Origin: Heyndrickxia oleronia
GTDB taxonomy: Bacteria > Bacillota > Bacilli > Bacillales > Bacillaceae_C
Length of the DNA stretch: 64,000 bases
Reading direction: 5' to 3'
Assembly (NCBI RefSeq): GCF_017809215.1
Contig: NZ_CP065424.1
Coordinates: 2,202,001-2,266,000 of the forward strand
The position numbers and the translations under genes were made by a program. Numbering within the stretch: position 1 is the stretch's first letter; the number at the start of each line of letters is the position of its first letter. This document shows, piece after piece, positions 1-7,692 of the stretch. The notes under the pieces were generated by a model, which saw nothing but the letters and a program-made list of their open reading frames with translations, ran no database searches and was not told the origin of the DNA.

Positions 1-253
1 CAAATTCTTGGTAAGTCTCAACAATTTCTCCTTCATTCTTATCCTCTTTTGTATCAACGAGCTTAAATTCTAAATCAAAGGTTTCATTCAATTTCGTTGA
101 TTGATTTTCCTGATCATTTCCTATTGTTGTAATCGATACTGGTACTTTAAGCGCATCAACCTCCGTTTTATGATCTAAAAAGGCCATTGTCAATAATGTA
201 AATAGAAGTATAACGACAATTGAAAGCTTTTTATTAAATCGTTTCCCAGTCAT
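1..253 (-). CDS. Exported protein of unknown function (C-terminus outside window)
   Basis: Only the first 84 residues are present; the gene runs off the left edge. The start is the ATG at 253, preceded by AAGGAGTG at a normal distance. The protein opens with MTGKRFNKK and a hydrophobic stretch (about residues 10-26), which looks like a signal peptide or a single membrane anchor. What follows is polar and charged, so an extracellular or membrane-tethered location is inferred. I do not recognise the family. It is divergent from the amino-acid permease that starts at 432. Confidence 0.6.
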   Translation of the reverse strand, partial: MTGKRFNKKLSIVVILLFTLLTMAFLDHKTEVDALKVPVSITTIGNDQENQSTKLNETFDLEFKLVDTKEDKNEGEIVETYQEF

Positions 254-431
254 TTAAGTTTACACTCCTTCATTATAGAACTTTGCACTTTTACAAATAT
301 GCTTGTATTCGGGGAAATATGATTAGACGGAATGTTAATATCATTGGATTAAAAAGCCATTATTTTTCCACTTACATAATAAATAATAGTCAGACAAATA
401 ATATATTGAGTAATAAGGAGGGGATAAATTT

Positions 432-1796
432 ATGGAGATACCTGCTAGTGCGGGAAAAAAACAAGAGGATAGCAATGAGAAAAAACTAGCTTGGTGGCAA
501 CTTTCACTTATTGGATTAGGTTGCATTATCGGTACAGGGTATTTTCTAGGTTCGGGAATAGGAATTAAGATGACTGGTCCTTCGATCCTTATTACCTTTA
601 TATTAGCCGGTGTAGGTACTTATATCGTTTCAGAAGCTTTATCAAAAATGTCAGCACAAGACCCTCAAAAGGGTTCATTTCGTTCCTATGCTAAAAAGGC
701 ATTCGGTCCCTGGGCGGGTTTTAGCAGTGGGTGGGTATACTGGTTTTCAGAAATGTTGATCACTGGTAGCCAATTAACTGCACTTTCAATTTTATCGAGG
801 TTTTGGTTTCCGAATATTCCACTTTGGATATTTGCATCAGGATACGCTCTTCTTGGTGTACTTATTGTCATTATAGGGACAAAGGGATTTGAAAGAGCTC
901 AAAATGTATTTGCAATCATAAAGATTGCTGCTATTTTTATGTTTATAGTTCTTGCCATTTCGGTAGTTATTGGCTTTTTTGGGGGAAGTAAGGCAGATTT
1001 TCACTTTCATTATCACAAGACAGATTTTTTTCCAAAAGGAATTATGGGCTTGTGGTCCTCACTTATCTTTGGTTTTTACGCTTTTGGTGGCATCGAGATT
1101 ATGGGTATTATGGCAACTAGATTAAAGAAAAAAGAAGATGCAAAAAAGGCAGGGGCTAGTATGCTCCTTATGCTAACATTCATTTATTTAATATCATTGA
1201 TATTTGCAACGAGTTTAGTAAGCTTTAATAAATTTAATGCAAAGGAAAGTCCATTCGTAATTGCCCTTGATAAATATGATATTTCCTTCTTTCCTCATTT
1301 GTTTACAGGTGGAATAATTATTGCTGGATTTTCAACAATGGTTGCATCATTATTCGCAGTAACTAGTATGGTAGTGACGTTAGCAGAGGATGGCGATGCA
1401 CCTAGGATTTTTTCTAAAAAAGGAAAAATGAAGGTACCCCCACTTGCATTAGGCTTAACTATTTGTGGAATGATCATTTCAATTATATTAGCTTTAATAA
1501 TGCCTGATCGCGTGTATGAATATATCACAACTGCTGCAGGATTAATGCTTTTATATAACTGGTTCTTTATACTTATTTCTTTTCCAAGATTAATTAAAGC
1601 ATCCAAATTTGATCATTTAAAGCGTTTCATAGGCATGTTATTAATAGTACTTGCTGTTAGTGGGACATGCATTCATCAGACGAGTAGGCCAGGATTTTTT
1701 GTAAGTATTGGTTTTGTTGCAGTGGTAATTATTGTCGTTGTCATTTTACAAATGACAAAAAGAAAGAAGAAAAATTTATTTCCACAAGGCATTTGA
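432..1796 (+). CDS. Amino-acid permease, APC superfamily
   Basis: A 454-residue integral membrane protein with about 12 hydrophobic segments. It begins with a short polar tail and then the APC signature region LGCIIGTGYFLGSG (about residues 28-42), the unwound TM1 substrate-binding segment of amino-acid/polyamine permeases. Length and pattern fit the Bacillus YbxG/AapA-type amino-acid transporters, which import amino acids with protons; the actual substrate cannot be read from the sequence. The ATG at 432 follows AAGGAGGGG at a good distance. It is followed 37 bp later by a small barrel-type protein on the same strand, so the two may be cotranscribed. Confidence 0.85.
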   Translation: MEIPASAGKKQEDSNEKKLAWWQLSLIGLGCIIGTGYFLGSGIGIKMTGPSILITFILAGVGTYIVSEALSKMSAQDPQKGSFRSYAKKAFGPWAGFSSGWVYWFSEMLITGSQLTALSILSRFWFPNIPLWIFASGYALLGVLIVIIGTKGFERAQNVFAIIKIAAIFMFIVLAISVVIGFFGGSKADFHFHYHKTDFFPKGIMGLWSSLIFGFYAFGGIEIMGIMATRLKKKEDAKKAGASMLLMLTFIYLISLIFATSLVSFNKFNAKESPFVIALDKYDISFFPHLFTGGIIIAGFSTMVASLFAVTSMVVTLAEDGDAPRIFSKKGKMKVPPLALGLTICGMIISIILALIMPDRVYEYITTAAGLMLLYNWFFILISFPRLIKASKFDHLKRFIGMLLIVLAVSGTCIHQTSRPGFFVSIGFVAVVIIVVVILQMTKRKKKNLFPQGI

Positions 1797-1833
1797 TTTT
1801 GCCAATTTACTATAAAATTTTGGAGGTAGAATT

Positions 1834-2169
1834 ATGCCAGTATTTGTTTATCAAACTTTTCAAATTAAACAAGAAAAATTTAAAGAAGCTATCGAAAATT
1901 TACATGAAATGAAAAATTATCGTAATGAAAATTATAGTCATAAAGTGGAAATTTTAACTCCTATTACTGGTCCTGATCATACATATGCAGTTCTTTCGAC
2001 TTATGAAGGATTAGCAGAAATGGAACTGCAAAACAAAAAGATGTTTGCTGATGAAGAATATTTAAAAATAATTGGCAGCTTTTTTCTAGACAATATTGTT
2101 CAAGGAAGTATGAATACCCAATTATACCGAACTTTAAATGAGAAAAAACCGGAAAGTAACAAAGAGTAG
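1834..2169 (+). CDS. Small protein resembling dimeric alpha/beta-barrel (ABM/NIPSNAP-like) proteins
   Basis: A 111-residue soluble protein with no membrane segment. It starts MPVFVYQTFQIKQ and alternates short beta strands with helices in the way of antibiotic-biosynthesis-monooxygenase or NIPSNAP ferredoxin-like barrels, which usually form dimers. The ATG at 1834 follows GGAGGTAG. The fold is inferred from pattern alone and no catalytic residue can be assigned. It lies just after the amino-acid permease. Confidence 0.55.
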   Translation: MPVFVYQTFQIKQEKFKEAIENLHEMKNYRNENYSHKVEILTPITGPDHTYAVLSTYEGLAEMELQNKKMFADEEYLKIIGSFFLDNIVQGSMNTQLYRTLNEKKPESNKE

Positions 2170-2266
2170 ATTTAGTAAAAACATCTCGATAATGCTTATT
2201 ACTTGTCCTTCTCTGACCACATGATGCATATAATGTAAAAAAGTGATGTGCTTGAGGAGGACAATG

Positions 2267-2542
2267 ATGTTTCTTTTCTTTGAAAAAGCGATTATAGGAA
2301 TGGCATTTTTAAGAATTATATCTGGGAGTATTGAGATCTTAGTTGCTTTATTAATACTTAAATATAATGATGTGGAAAAGGCTCTAGTTATTAATAGCTC
2401 CCTCGCTCTTATTGGTCCAATTATTTTAATCCTTACAACAACAATCGGTTTATTTGGTCTTGCAGATAAGATTTCTTTTACTAAGATGCTTTGGATATTT
2501 GGTGGAGTAGCATGTATTCTCTATGGAGTAAAAGGAAATTAA
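2267..2542 (+). CDS. Small membrane protein, YqhV/DUF2619 family
   Basis: A 91-residue protein with three hydrophobic segments and the sequence GMAFLRIISGSIEI near the N-terminus, followed by KALVINSSLALIGP and GLFGLADK. This matches what I recall of the B. subtilis YqhV family (DUF2619), small membrane proteins of unknown function. Two adjacent ATG codons lie after GAGGAGG (2254-2260); the second, at 2267, leaves the better 6-base spacing and is used here, while 2264 is the alternative. Confidence 0.7.
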   Translation: MFLFFEKAIIGMAFLRIISGSIEILVALLILKYNDVEKALVINSSLALIGPIILILTTTIGLFGLADKISFTKMLWIFGGVACILYGVKGN

Positions 2543-2672
2543 GGACATTCCATAAAATGTAATCAAAAGGTACATGTATTTTATCAAGTATTAGTCCATA
2601 TTAAAAGTAGTGTGATTCGTTTAAGACTTTTAATCCATCTTTGAAAATAAAACACAAAAAGGCGTGTCAATA

Positions 2673-3926
2673 ATGGAACATGTAGAAAATATTCAATCTG
2701 TAGTTGGAAAGAAAAGATCGAAAAGCGATTCGAATAAAAATAATCAAAAATGGGCTGTATTATCTATTTCATCTATTCCGCTTGTAATGACTTTAGGAAA
2801 TTCTATGCTAATTCCAGTTCTTCCTGCCATGGAAAGGCAGTTAGGAATATCTCCCTTTGAGTCGAGTATGATTATTACCGTTTATTCAATAGTTGCAATC
2901 ATACTAATTCCTGTTGCAGGGTTTTTATCTGATCATATCGGTAGAAAAAATGTTATTATTCCGAGTTTAATTATTACAGGAATAGGGGGACTCATCTCCG
3001 CGTGGGCTGGTTGGAAAATGGAAAATCCCTATTGGATTATTCTAATCGGAAGAGCGCTTCAAGGCGTCGGAGCTGCCGGTGCATTTCCTATTGTTTTGCC
3101 CCTTGTTGGTGATATGTTTAAAAGTGATGATGACGTCAGTAGTTCCTTAGGTTTAATTGAAACATCAAATACTCTCGGAAAAGTACTGAGTCCAATTTTA
3201 GGTGCTTTTTTGGCTGGTTTTGTATGGTTTATCCCATTTTTCTCTATTCCTATTTTTTGCCTACTATCGATTTTATTAATGATTTTTTTAGTGAAAAGCC
3301 CGAAAAAGAAGCAAGAACCTATTCCTTTCAAAAAGTTTATAGCAAGTATAAAAGATACATTCAAAAATAATTGGAAATGGCTATTCGCAATTTTTTTGAT
3401 CGGAATAATATTAATGTTTGTTCTTTTTGCAGTATTGTTCTTTATGTCTGATATACTGGAAAAGGTATATAATATAAAGGATGTAAAAAAAGGGCTTTTA
3501 CTTGCGATTCCTTTAGGCGGATTGTGTATCGCTTCTTATATCACAGGAAAATTAATAAAAGAAAATAAAATATTGATGAAGTGGATTACTTTCGGTGGAA
3601 TAGTATTACTTGCTGGATCTATTGCATTTCTAGGCATGTCAAAAGCGATGTGGTTTATGCTAAGTTTATTTTTAATTAGTGGGATTGGAATTGGTGTTGG
3701 ATTACCATGTTTAGATGCGTTTATTACGTCGGGAATTGCAAAACAGGAGCGTGGAACCATCTCATCTATTTATAGCTCAATGCGATTTATTGGGGTTGCA
3801 GCAGGTCCTCCTATAATGGCTATCTTAATGAAGAACGCTGAAAACTCACTTTTTTATTTACTAAGTGGATTAAGTATAATTGCCTTGATTGCAACCTTTT
3901 TTGCAATTAAACCTGATAATGAATAA
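2673..3926 (+). CDS. MFS drug/siderophore exporter, YmfD-like
   Basis: A 417-residue major-facilitator transporter with a polar lysine-rich N-terminus, 12 expected membrane helices and the loop 2-3 motif GFLSDHIGRK. Several blocks (IPLVMTLGNSMLIPVLP, ETSNTLGKVLSPILG, YSSMRFIGVAAGPP) agree closely with B. subtilis YmfD, reported as an exporter of the siderophore bacillibactin. No siderophore genes are in the window, so multidrug export is equally possible. The ATG at 2673 is about 10 bases after AAAAAGG; an upstream in-frame GTG at 2664 lies too close to that site. A strong terminator follows. Confidence 0.82.
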   Translation: MEHVENIQSVVGKKRSKSDSNKNNQKWAVLSISSIPLVMTLGNSMLIPVLPAMERQLGISPFESSMIITVYSIVAIILIPVAGFLSDHIGRKNVIIPSLIITGIGGLISAWAGWKMENPYWIILIGRALQGVGAAGAFPIVLPLVGDMFKSDDDVSSSLGLIETSNTLGKVLSPILGAFLAGFVWFIPFFSIPIFCLLSILLMIFLVKSPKKKQEPIPFKKFIASIKDTFKNNWKWLFAIFLIGIILMFVLFAVLFFMSDILEKVYNIKDVKKGLLLAIPLGGLCIASYITGKLIKENKILMKWITFGGIVLLAGSIAFLGMSKAMWFMLSLFLISGIGIGVGLPCLDAFITSGIAKQERGTISSIYSSMRFIGVAAGPPIMAILMKNAENSLFYLLSGLSIIALIATFFAIKPDNE

Positions 3927-3935
3927 ATAAATTGA

Positions 3936-3972
3936 ATGTCGTACTATTATTTATCGTACGGCATATTTTTTT
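3936..3972 (+). terminator. Intrinsic terminator after the YmfD-like exporter
   Basis: ATGTCGTAC (3936-3944) pairs with GTACGGCAT (3956-3964), allowing one G-U pair, and is followed by a T-rich tract. It lies 10 bases after the exporter stop codon. Confidence 0.8.
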
Positions 3973-4084
3973 GAAGCATAGAGAGAAATCATAAAGTCTT
4001 GAACAAATGGTGAAGACCAGAATGAAAAATATCTTATCTTATCTTATTTTTCTTAAAAAGTAGGGGGACTTCTAACATAAAGAA

Positions 4085-4110
4085 GAGTGAATTAATGTTA
4101 ATTCACTCTA
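4085..4110 (-). terminator. Hairpin overlapping the stop of the 130-residue Asp/Asn-rich gene
   Basis: AGAGTGAATTAA (4085-4096) and TTAATTCACTCT (4099-4110) are a perfect 12-bp inverted repeat that includes the stop codon of the reverse-strand gene. The T tract beyond it is weak, so it may stabilise the transcript end rather than be a classical terminator. Confidence 0.5.
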
Positions 4111-4490
4111 TGATTGTCTTCGAATAGTTTTACTGTAGATAAACTATTATTATCATTAAAAACAAATTTATTTTGGGTTATCTGTTGAAGACGGTTTACT
4201 GCTTCTTCGAACTCAGAATTACTCATTTGTTTAGTAGCTAGTAGGGAACAAAGGATGGCAAAGCCAATAGCAGTTGTATCAACATGGACATCAACATGAA
4301 CATCTACATCAGAGTTTCCGCTCTGACCAATTGTATTCTTATTATCGTTTTTTATGTTAATACGAGTATCTTCAATGGACTGGCTTTCATTTTTAGATTT
4401 AAGAGTATTTGTATTTTCAGCTATATTTTGAGTCGTGCGCTTATTTCTATTTGTAATCGAATTAGTTGTGACTGGAATTCGTGAACCCAT
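4098..4490 (-). CDS. Asn/Asp-rich hydrophilic protein with a hydrophobic C-terminal segment, unknown function
   Basis: A 130-residue protein. Residues 1-60 are polar and rich in Asn, Thr, Ser and charged residues. Then come SGNSDVDVHVDVHVD with strict alternation of Val and polar residues, a hydrophobic stretch (about residues 72-86) and a helical tail with NSEFEEAVNRLQQI. The SGNS-x-VD element also occurs in the two proteins encoded just upstream, so the three form a set. The block VDTTAIGFAILCSLLA faintly recalls the C-terminal domain of CotX-type spore-coat proteins; this is only a guess. Start ATG at 4490 follows AGTAGGTGATGTT. Confidence 0.55.
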   Translation of the reverse strand: MGSRIPVTTNSITNRNKRTTQNIAENTNTLKSKNESQSIEDTRINIKNDNKNTIGQSGNSDVDVHVDVHVDTTAIGFAILCSLLATKQMSNSEFEEAVNRLQQITQNKFVFNDNNSLSTVKLFEDNHRVN

Positions 4491-4509
4491 AACATCACCT
4501 ACTAAAATA

Positions 4510-4534
4510 AAAGTGGGAAACAGTATCCCACTTT
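4510..4534 (-). terminator. Terminator between the low-complexity genes
   Basis: AAAGTGGGA and TCCCACTTT form a 9-bp stem with a 7-base loop. On the reverse strand it is followed by TTATTTT, and it lies just after the stop of the 113-residue gene. Confidence 0.7.
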
Positions 4535-4540
4535 AAGATT

Positions 4541-4882
4541 TTAAAAATCAAAGTCAACATCAACATTGCTATTTTGATCTTGATCATTGTCCTGATCTTG
4601 ATCTGAACGAACACGTGCATTGCTACGGCTATTTATACGAATGTCTACTCTTGAATTGCCAGAATTGTGAAGATTACTTTTAGCAATATTCGTGTTTTTG
4701 TCAGTATTTCTTACATTCGATTCAGAATCAGCATCTGCTCTGTTACGAACATCATTATCTAGATCAGTATCGACATTTACATCAACATTTGTCCGGGTGT
4801 TGTTTCTGCGATTTTCGTCAGAAAAGACATTGTCATTATTGTTATTATTGTTATTATTCCGGTTACGATTTCTTTTTGACAT
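4541..4882 (-). CDS. Low-complexity Asn/Asp/Arg-rich protein, paralogue of the next gene
   Basis: A 113-residue, extremely hydrophilic protein with an Asn run near the N-terminus (residues 7-16). It has alternating segments such as NVDVNVDTDLDND, then RADADSESNVRNTDKNTNIA, then NSGNSRVDIRIN and a DQDQDNDQDQ tail ending VDVDFDF. About half of its residues, in the same order, recur in the protein encoded immediately upstream at 4921-5241, so the two are tandem duplicates. There is no signal peptide or membrane segment. The alternation of V/I with D/N suggests strand-forming repeats. Start ATG at 4882 follows GGAGGG. A spore-surface role is plausible from composition but is not demonstrated. Confidence 0.6.
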   Translation of the reverse strand: MSKRNRNRNNNNNNNNDNVFSDENRRNNTRTNVDVNVDTDLDNDVRNRADADSESNVRNTDKNTNIAKSNLHNSGNSRVDIRINSRSNARVRSDQDQDNDQDQNSNVDVDFDF

Positions 4883-4920
4883 CTAAAGCCCTCCATTTTT
4901 TCACTTTAGTAGGTAAAATA

Positions 4921-5241
4921 TTAATCTTCAAAATCTACATCAATGTCTAGATCTTGATCTTGATCATTATCTTGATCCTGATCCGTCCGAACACGTGCAA
5001 TACTTCTGTTGTTTAACCTAATATCTACTCTAGAATTACCGGAATTTGAAACGGTAGTGCGAGCAATATTCGTATTTTTATCAGTATTTCTTACATTCGA
5101 TTCAGAATCAGCATCTGCTCTATTATCAATATCATTATCAAAATCAGCTTCTACATCAACATTCGTGTTAGTACGATTATTTTCTCTATTACGATCTCCT
5201 CTAAAATAATTTTGATTTCCCGATTCATCATAATTTCTCAT
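4921..5241 (-). CDS. Low-complexity Asp/Asn-rich protein, paralogue of the downstream gene
   Basis: A 106-residue acidic protein sharing the core RADADSESNVRNTDKNTNIA with its neighbour. It also shares NSGNSRVDIRLN, ARVR-DQDQDNDQDQ and the acidic V-D-V-D terminus. The N-terminal 30 residues differ (MRNYDESGNQNYFRGD). It is the first gene of the reverse-strand trio, with an excellent AAAGGAGT ribosome site before the ATG at 5241. No known domain is recognised. The shared core and divergent ends indicate duplication followed by drift. Confidence 0.6.
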   Translation of the reverse strand: MRNYDESGNQNYFRGDRNRENNRTNTNVDVEADFDNDIDNRADADSESNVRNTDKNTNIARTTVSNSGNSRVDIRLNNRSIARVRTDQDQDNDQDQDLDIDVDFED

Positions 5242-5801
5242 TTATTTTCAACTCCTTTCACAGTTTTCATAAACAATATATTCATGGTAATTCATTGAGT
5301 ATAGTCATTTGATAGAGTGCATCTGCACATTTTTAGTTAAAGTATACATTTTGAATAATAACTGACAGTCATCATTTTATTTGTTCTTTCATACTTTTAA
5401 TGCTTCATTTACTTTTTTTTCGCAAATTCTAATGGAGGCTTTATTACTTAAAATACATAGAACTTTGCTATTCGTTTATCAAAAAACAATAAATATGGAC
5501 CTGGGACACAAATATTTTTTCTTTCTTTTATCACTGACATTAACGGTTTTATTTCTGGAGTATAACCGATTCGCTTACATTCATTTATCCCATTTTTTGA
5601 GAAAGAAAAATTGAGGGTTTACAAGTGGGAAATTTGTCCTTTTGCCAACAATAGGGAAGGGATATTTCTAAATTTCTAGAGTCCTAATTAACTAGTTCTC
5701 CTAAATTTCAATTGAAGATACTCATAATTCTCAGTTTATAATGTTCAGACTTTAAAGGGATAGACGAAGATCGTAGCTAGATGAAATATTTTTTCTATTA
5801 A
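5242..5801. other. AT-rich intergenic stretch without a supported gene
   Basis: This 560-bp stretch should hold the promoter of the reverse-strand low-complexity trio at its left end. A 77-codon frame (5381-5614) lacks a ribosome site and has a composition of translated AT-rich DNA, so I do not call it. The segment ends where a repeat half begins. Confidence 0.5.
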
Positions 5802-5897
5802 GGCTCTTTTCTCTTAACATTGTTGCTTTTTAAGTAAAGTGTTAACTGATAAATTTCGGTTGAAGACCAATACACCTTTCATTTCTCTGAGAAAACT
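5802..5897 (+). repeat. Interspersed repeat, left half, interrupted by the IS110 element
   Basis: It starts with GGCTCTTTTCTC, continues with ACATTGTTGCT and AAGTAAAGTGTTAACT, and ends in CATTTCTCTGAGAAAA. The same order of blocks is seen at 31446, 31633, 55872 and inverted at 8860-9017. The right half of such a repeat resumes at 7432, beyond the insertion sequence. Confidence 0.8.
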
Positions 5898-5958
5898 TTC
5901 ATGATCTTTCGCTCTCAACCCAGAATGAAAATGGGTTCTCTGTCCCATAATGTAGATA

Positions 5959-6122
5959 CCACAAACAGTGAGTATATGACGTAGCTCTTATTGGTGGTCT
6001 TACCCTGTTGAGAAAACTGTTGGAATGAATTTGGTGCACAACCCATTGTTAGCTCTCTCAATTTCGAGAGATGACTACGAACAGAAAAATGTTTAATTTC
6101 AAATTCATTCCACTGTTTGTGG
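5959..6122 (+). ncRNA. Candidate IS110 bridge RNA
   Basis: CCACAAACAGTG (5959-5970) is the exact reverse complement of 6111-6122. Nested inside, GGAATGAATTTG (6021-6032) is the exact reverse complement of 6100-6111. A third hairpin, TCTCTC/GAGAGA, lies near 6054-6071. Together they define a folded RNA with one internal loop at 5971-6020 and a second inside the inner stem, ending just before the transposase ribosome site. IS110-group elements such as IS621 are known to make a bridge RNA with target and donor loops from this position. The first loop contains TGAGAAAACT (6009-6018), identical to the left junction at 5888-5897. Expression is not shown by sequence. Confidence 0.65.
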
Positions 6123-6146
6123 AATATTTTCAGAAGGTGGAGTGAA

Positions 6147-7229
6147 ATGGAAACATTGCACAAACGATGTGCAGGCCTAGATGTTCATTCGGAAACAATA
6201 GTTGCCTGTGTCATTCTTGGAGAATCAGAAACTGACTTGATTAAGGAGACTGAAACATTTCCTACTTTGACGAAGGATCTGTTTCATCTTCTTAAATGGC
6301 TTGAGGAGAAGGAAGTAACCCACATCGCAATGGAAAGTACAGGCGTCTACTGGAAACCTGTATACAATATCTTGGAGGATTTCTTTGATATTACTTTGGC
6401 AAATGCTCAAAGGATTAAAAATGTCCCTGGAAGGAAAACAGATGTTTCGGATGCTGAATGGATTGCTAAATTATTAAGACATGGCTTAATAGAGAAAAGT
6501 TTTGTCCCTCCCGAAGACTTTCGAAATTTGAGAGATTTGACTCGCCTCAGAAAAAAATGGATTGGACACATGACATCCGAAAAAAACCGAATCCAAAAGG
6601 TACTAGAGTCCTCAAACATCAAATTAAGCACAGTTATTTCAGATATATTTGGAGTATCAGGACGAAAACTATTGGAACAACTCATGAATGAAGGTTATAT
6701 CGATCAAGAAGATGTCGAACAAAAGATACATGGAAGAATGGCCCATAAAAAGCAATTGATTACCGACTCACTATTTGGAACATTAAATGATCACCAGCTA
6801 TTTCTTATTAAGCAATCTTGGATGCACATTGTTAATTTAGAAGAATTAATATCAGATATCGAGAAAAGAATCGACGTCATTTTATCCAACTATCAGGAGG
6901 AAGTACAGCTTCTGGTTACAATGCCGGGAATTAAGAAAGACACGGCAGCTGTTATCATTGCGGAAATAGGAGTAGATATGGGACAATTTCCAACCTCCAA
7001 ACATCTTGCATCATGGGCAGGATTGTCGCCCGGAAATCACGAAAGTGCTGGAAGGAAAAAAAACACTAAAACGGTTAAAGGAAATCCTCATATTAAATCT
7101 GCATTGTGTGAGGCTGCGTGGGCTGTTTCAAGAAGTCGGAATCAAAGATTAGGAATCAAATATTGGTCACTAGCTGCAAGAAGGGGAAAGAAAAAAAAGC
7201 ACTCGTTGCCATCGGACATCGAATGCTAA
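6147..7229 (+). CDS. IS110-family DEDD transposase, frame interrupted near the 3' end
   Basis: A 360-residue frame with the N-terminal RuvC-like DEDD domain: AGLDVHSETIVAC supplies the first Asp, AMESTGVYW the Glu, and PGRKTDVSDAEW the final Asp pair. A C-terminal Tnp_20 domain (VTMPGIKKDTAAVIIAEIG, WAGLSPGNHESAGRKK) carries the conserved Ser. These recombinases insert DNA guided by a bridge RNA. The ATG at 6147 follows AGAAGGTGGAG. The frame ends early in HSLPSDIEC; shifting back one base at 7193-7199 continues as KKKALVAIGHRMLTIVYHML to a stop at 7280-7282, the normal family ending. Either programmed slippage or a one-base mutation explains this. Confidence 0.85.
   Translation: METLHKRCAGLDVHSETIVACVILGESETDLIKETETFPTLTKDLFHLLKWLEEKEVTHIAMESTGVYWKPVYNILEDFFDITLANAQRIKNVPGRKTDVSDAEWIAKLLRHGLIEKSFVPPEDFRNLRDLTRLRKKWIGHMTSEKNRIQKVLESSNIKLSTVISDIFGVSGRKLLEQLMNEGYIDQEDVEQKIHGRMAHKKQLITDSLFGTLNDHQLFLIKQSWMHIVNLEELISDIEKRIDVILSNYQEEVQLLVTMPGIKKDTAAVIIAEIGVDMGQFPTSKHLASWAGLSPGNHESAGRKKNTKTVKGNPHIKSALCEAAWAVSRSRNQRLGIKYWSLAARRGKKKKHSLPSDIEC
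7193..7199 (+). other. A_AAA_AAG slippery heptamer near the transposase 3' end
   Basis: In the transposase reading frame the codons are AAA AAA AAG, giving the classical -1 slippery heptamer A_AAA_AAG. A -1 slip reads GCA CTC GTT GCC and restores about 27 family-like C-terminal residues before TAA at 7280. An alternative is that the 8-base A run simply gained one base. Confidence 0.5.
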
Positions 7230-7322
7230 CTATTGTCTATCATATGCTTCAGAATAAGGAACCCTACCATGAGTCAACTTAAATTAGCATTATAGACAAA
7301 CAACAGAAAAGTTAAACGAGAA

Positions 7323-7343
7323 ACCGAAAAATTCGGTAGCTCT
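7323..7343 (+). other. Hairpin and shared TAGCTCT word downstream of the transposase
   Basis: ACCGAA (7323-7328) and TTCGGT (7332-7337) form a short stem, followed by TAGCTCT (7337-7343). The same word occurs in the candidate bridge RNA at 5982-5988 and 6050-6056. It may mark the element's right end recognised by a donor guide; this is inference. Confidence 0.3.
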
Positions 7344-7431
7344 GCTTTCCTATTGCCCAAATTAAATTATTTATAGCTTGCACAATTTTAATCAAGTTTA
7401 AACTTAATAAATTATTCTTAAAGGCGGAGTT

Positions 7432-7542
7432 TTATTTTCACAGAAAAGAGCTGCAAACTCCATAAGAATTACTGAATCCTTTATTGGGTGTAAAAGCTGC
7501 AGTTGGGCTTTTACATAAGCAACAATCTATACGAAAACAGCC
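7432..7542 (+). repeat. Interspersed repeat, right half, beyond the IS110 element
   Basis: Contains AGAAAAGAGCTGCAAACTCC, then AAGAATTACTGAATCC and TTATTGGGTGTAAAAGC. A GGGCTTTTAC arm pairs with GTAAAAGC, and the segment ends AGCAACAATC...ACGAAAACAGCC. The same blocks in the same order are seen in the intact copies at 31446 and 55872. The sequence from 7543 to the next ribosome site holds nothing I can name. Confidence 0.8.
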
Positions 7543-7692
7543 TTTAATTATGAGGAATATTATTTGATAATCGTTTCCCTTGCGGATAAGGTTGTTGCGG
7601 ATCCACTAATAAAATAATAAATGAATAAATTTGGCGTAAAAATATCAATATAAAATGAAAAAGGTTTTGCTAATTTAAGGAGGAAAGCATGA

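Larger units (their letters stand above)
5898..7431 (+). mobile_element. IS110-family insertion sequence inserted in a repeat copy
   Basis: The segment between the two repeat halves holds one DEDD transposase gene with about 250 bp of structured DNA before it and about 150 bp after it, the layout of IS110-group elements. There are no long terminal inverted repeats, which also fits the family. The left boundary is placed after GAGAAAA at about 5895-5897, where repeat similarity stops. The right boundary is uncertain between the end of the transposase (7282) and 7431, because about 20 bp of repeat-like sequence is present on both sides. The sequence TAGCTCT after the transposase (7337-7343) also occurs twice in the upstream RNA region and is another possible right end. 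Confidence 0.75.

Noticed and set aside
4284..5209. Forward-strand frames opposite the low-complexity trio
   Set aside because: They are antisense shadows of the repetitive Asp/Asn codons, with Ser/Leu/Phe-biased products and no ribosome sites.
5381..5614. 77-codon forward frame with hydrophobic stretches
   Set aside because: No ribosome site, no recognisable family and composition typical of translated AT-rich DNA.
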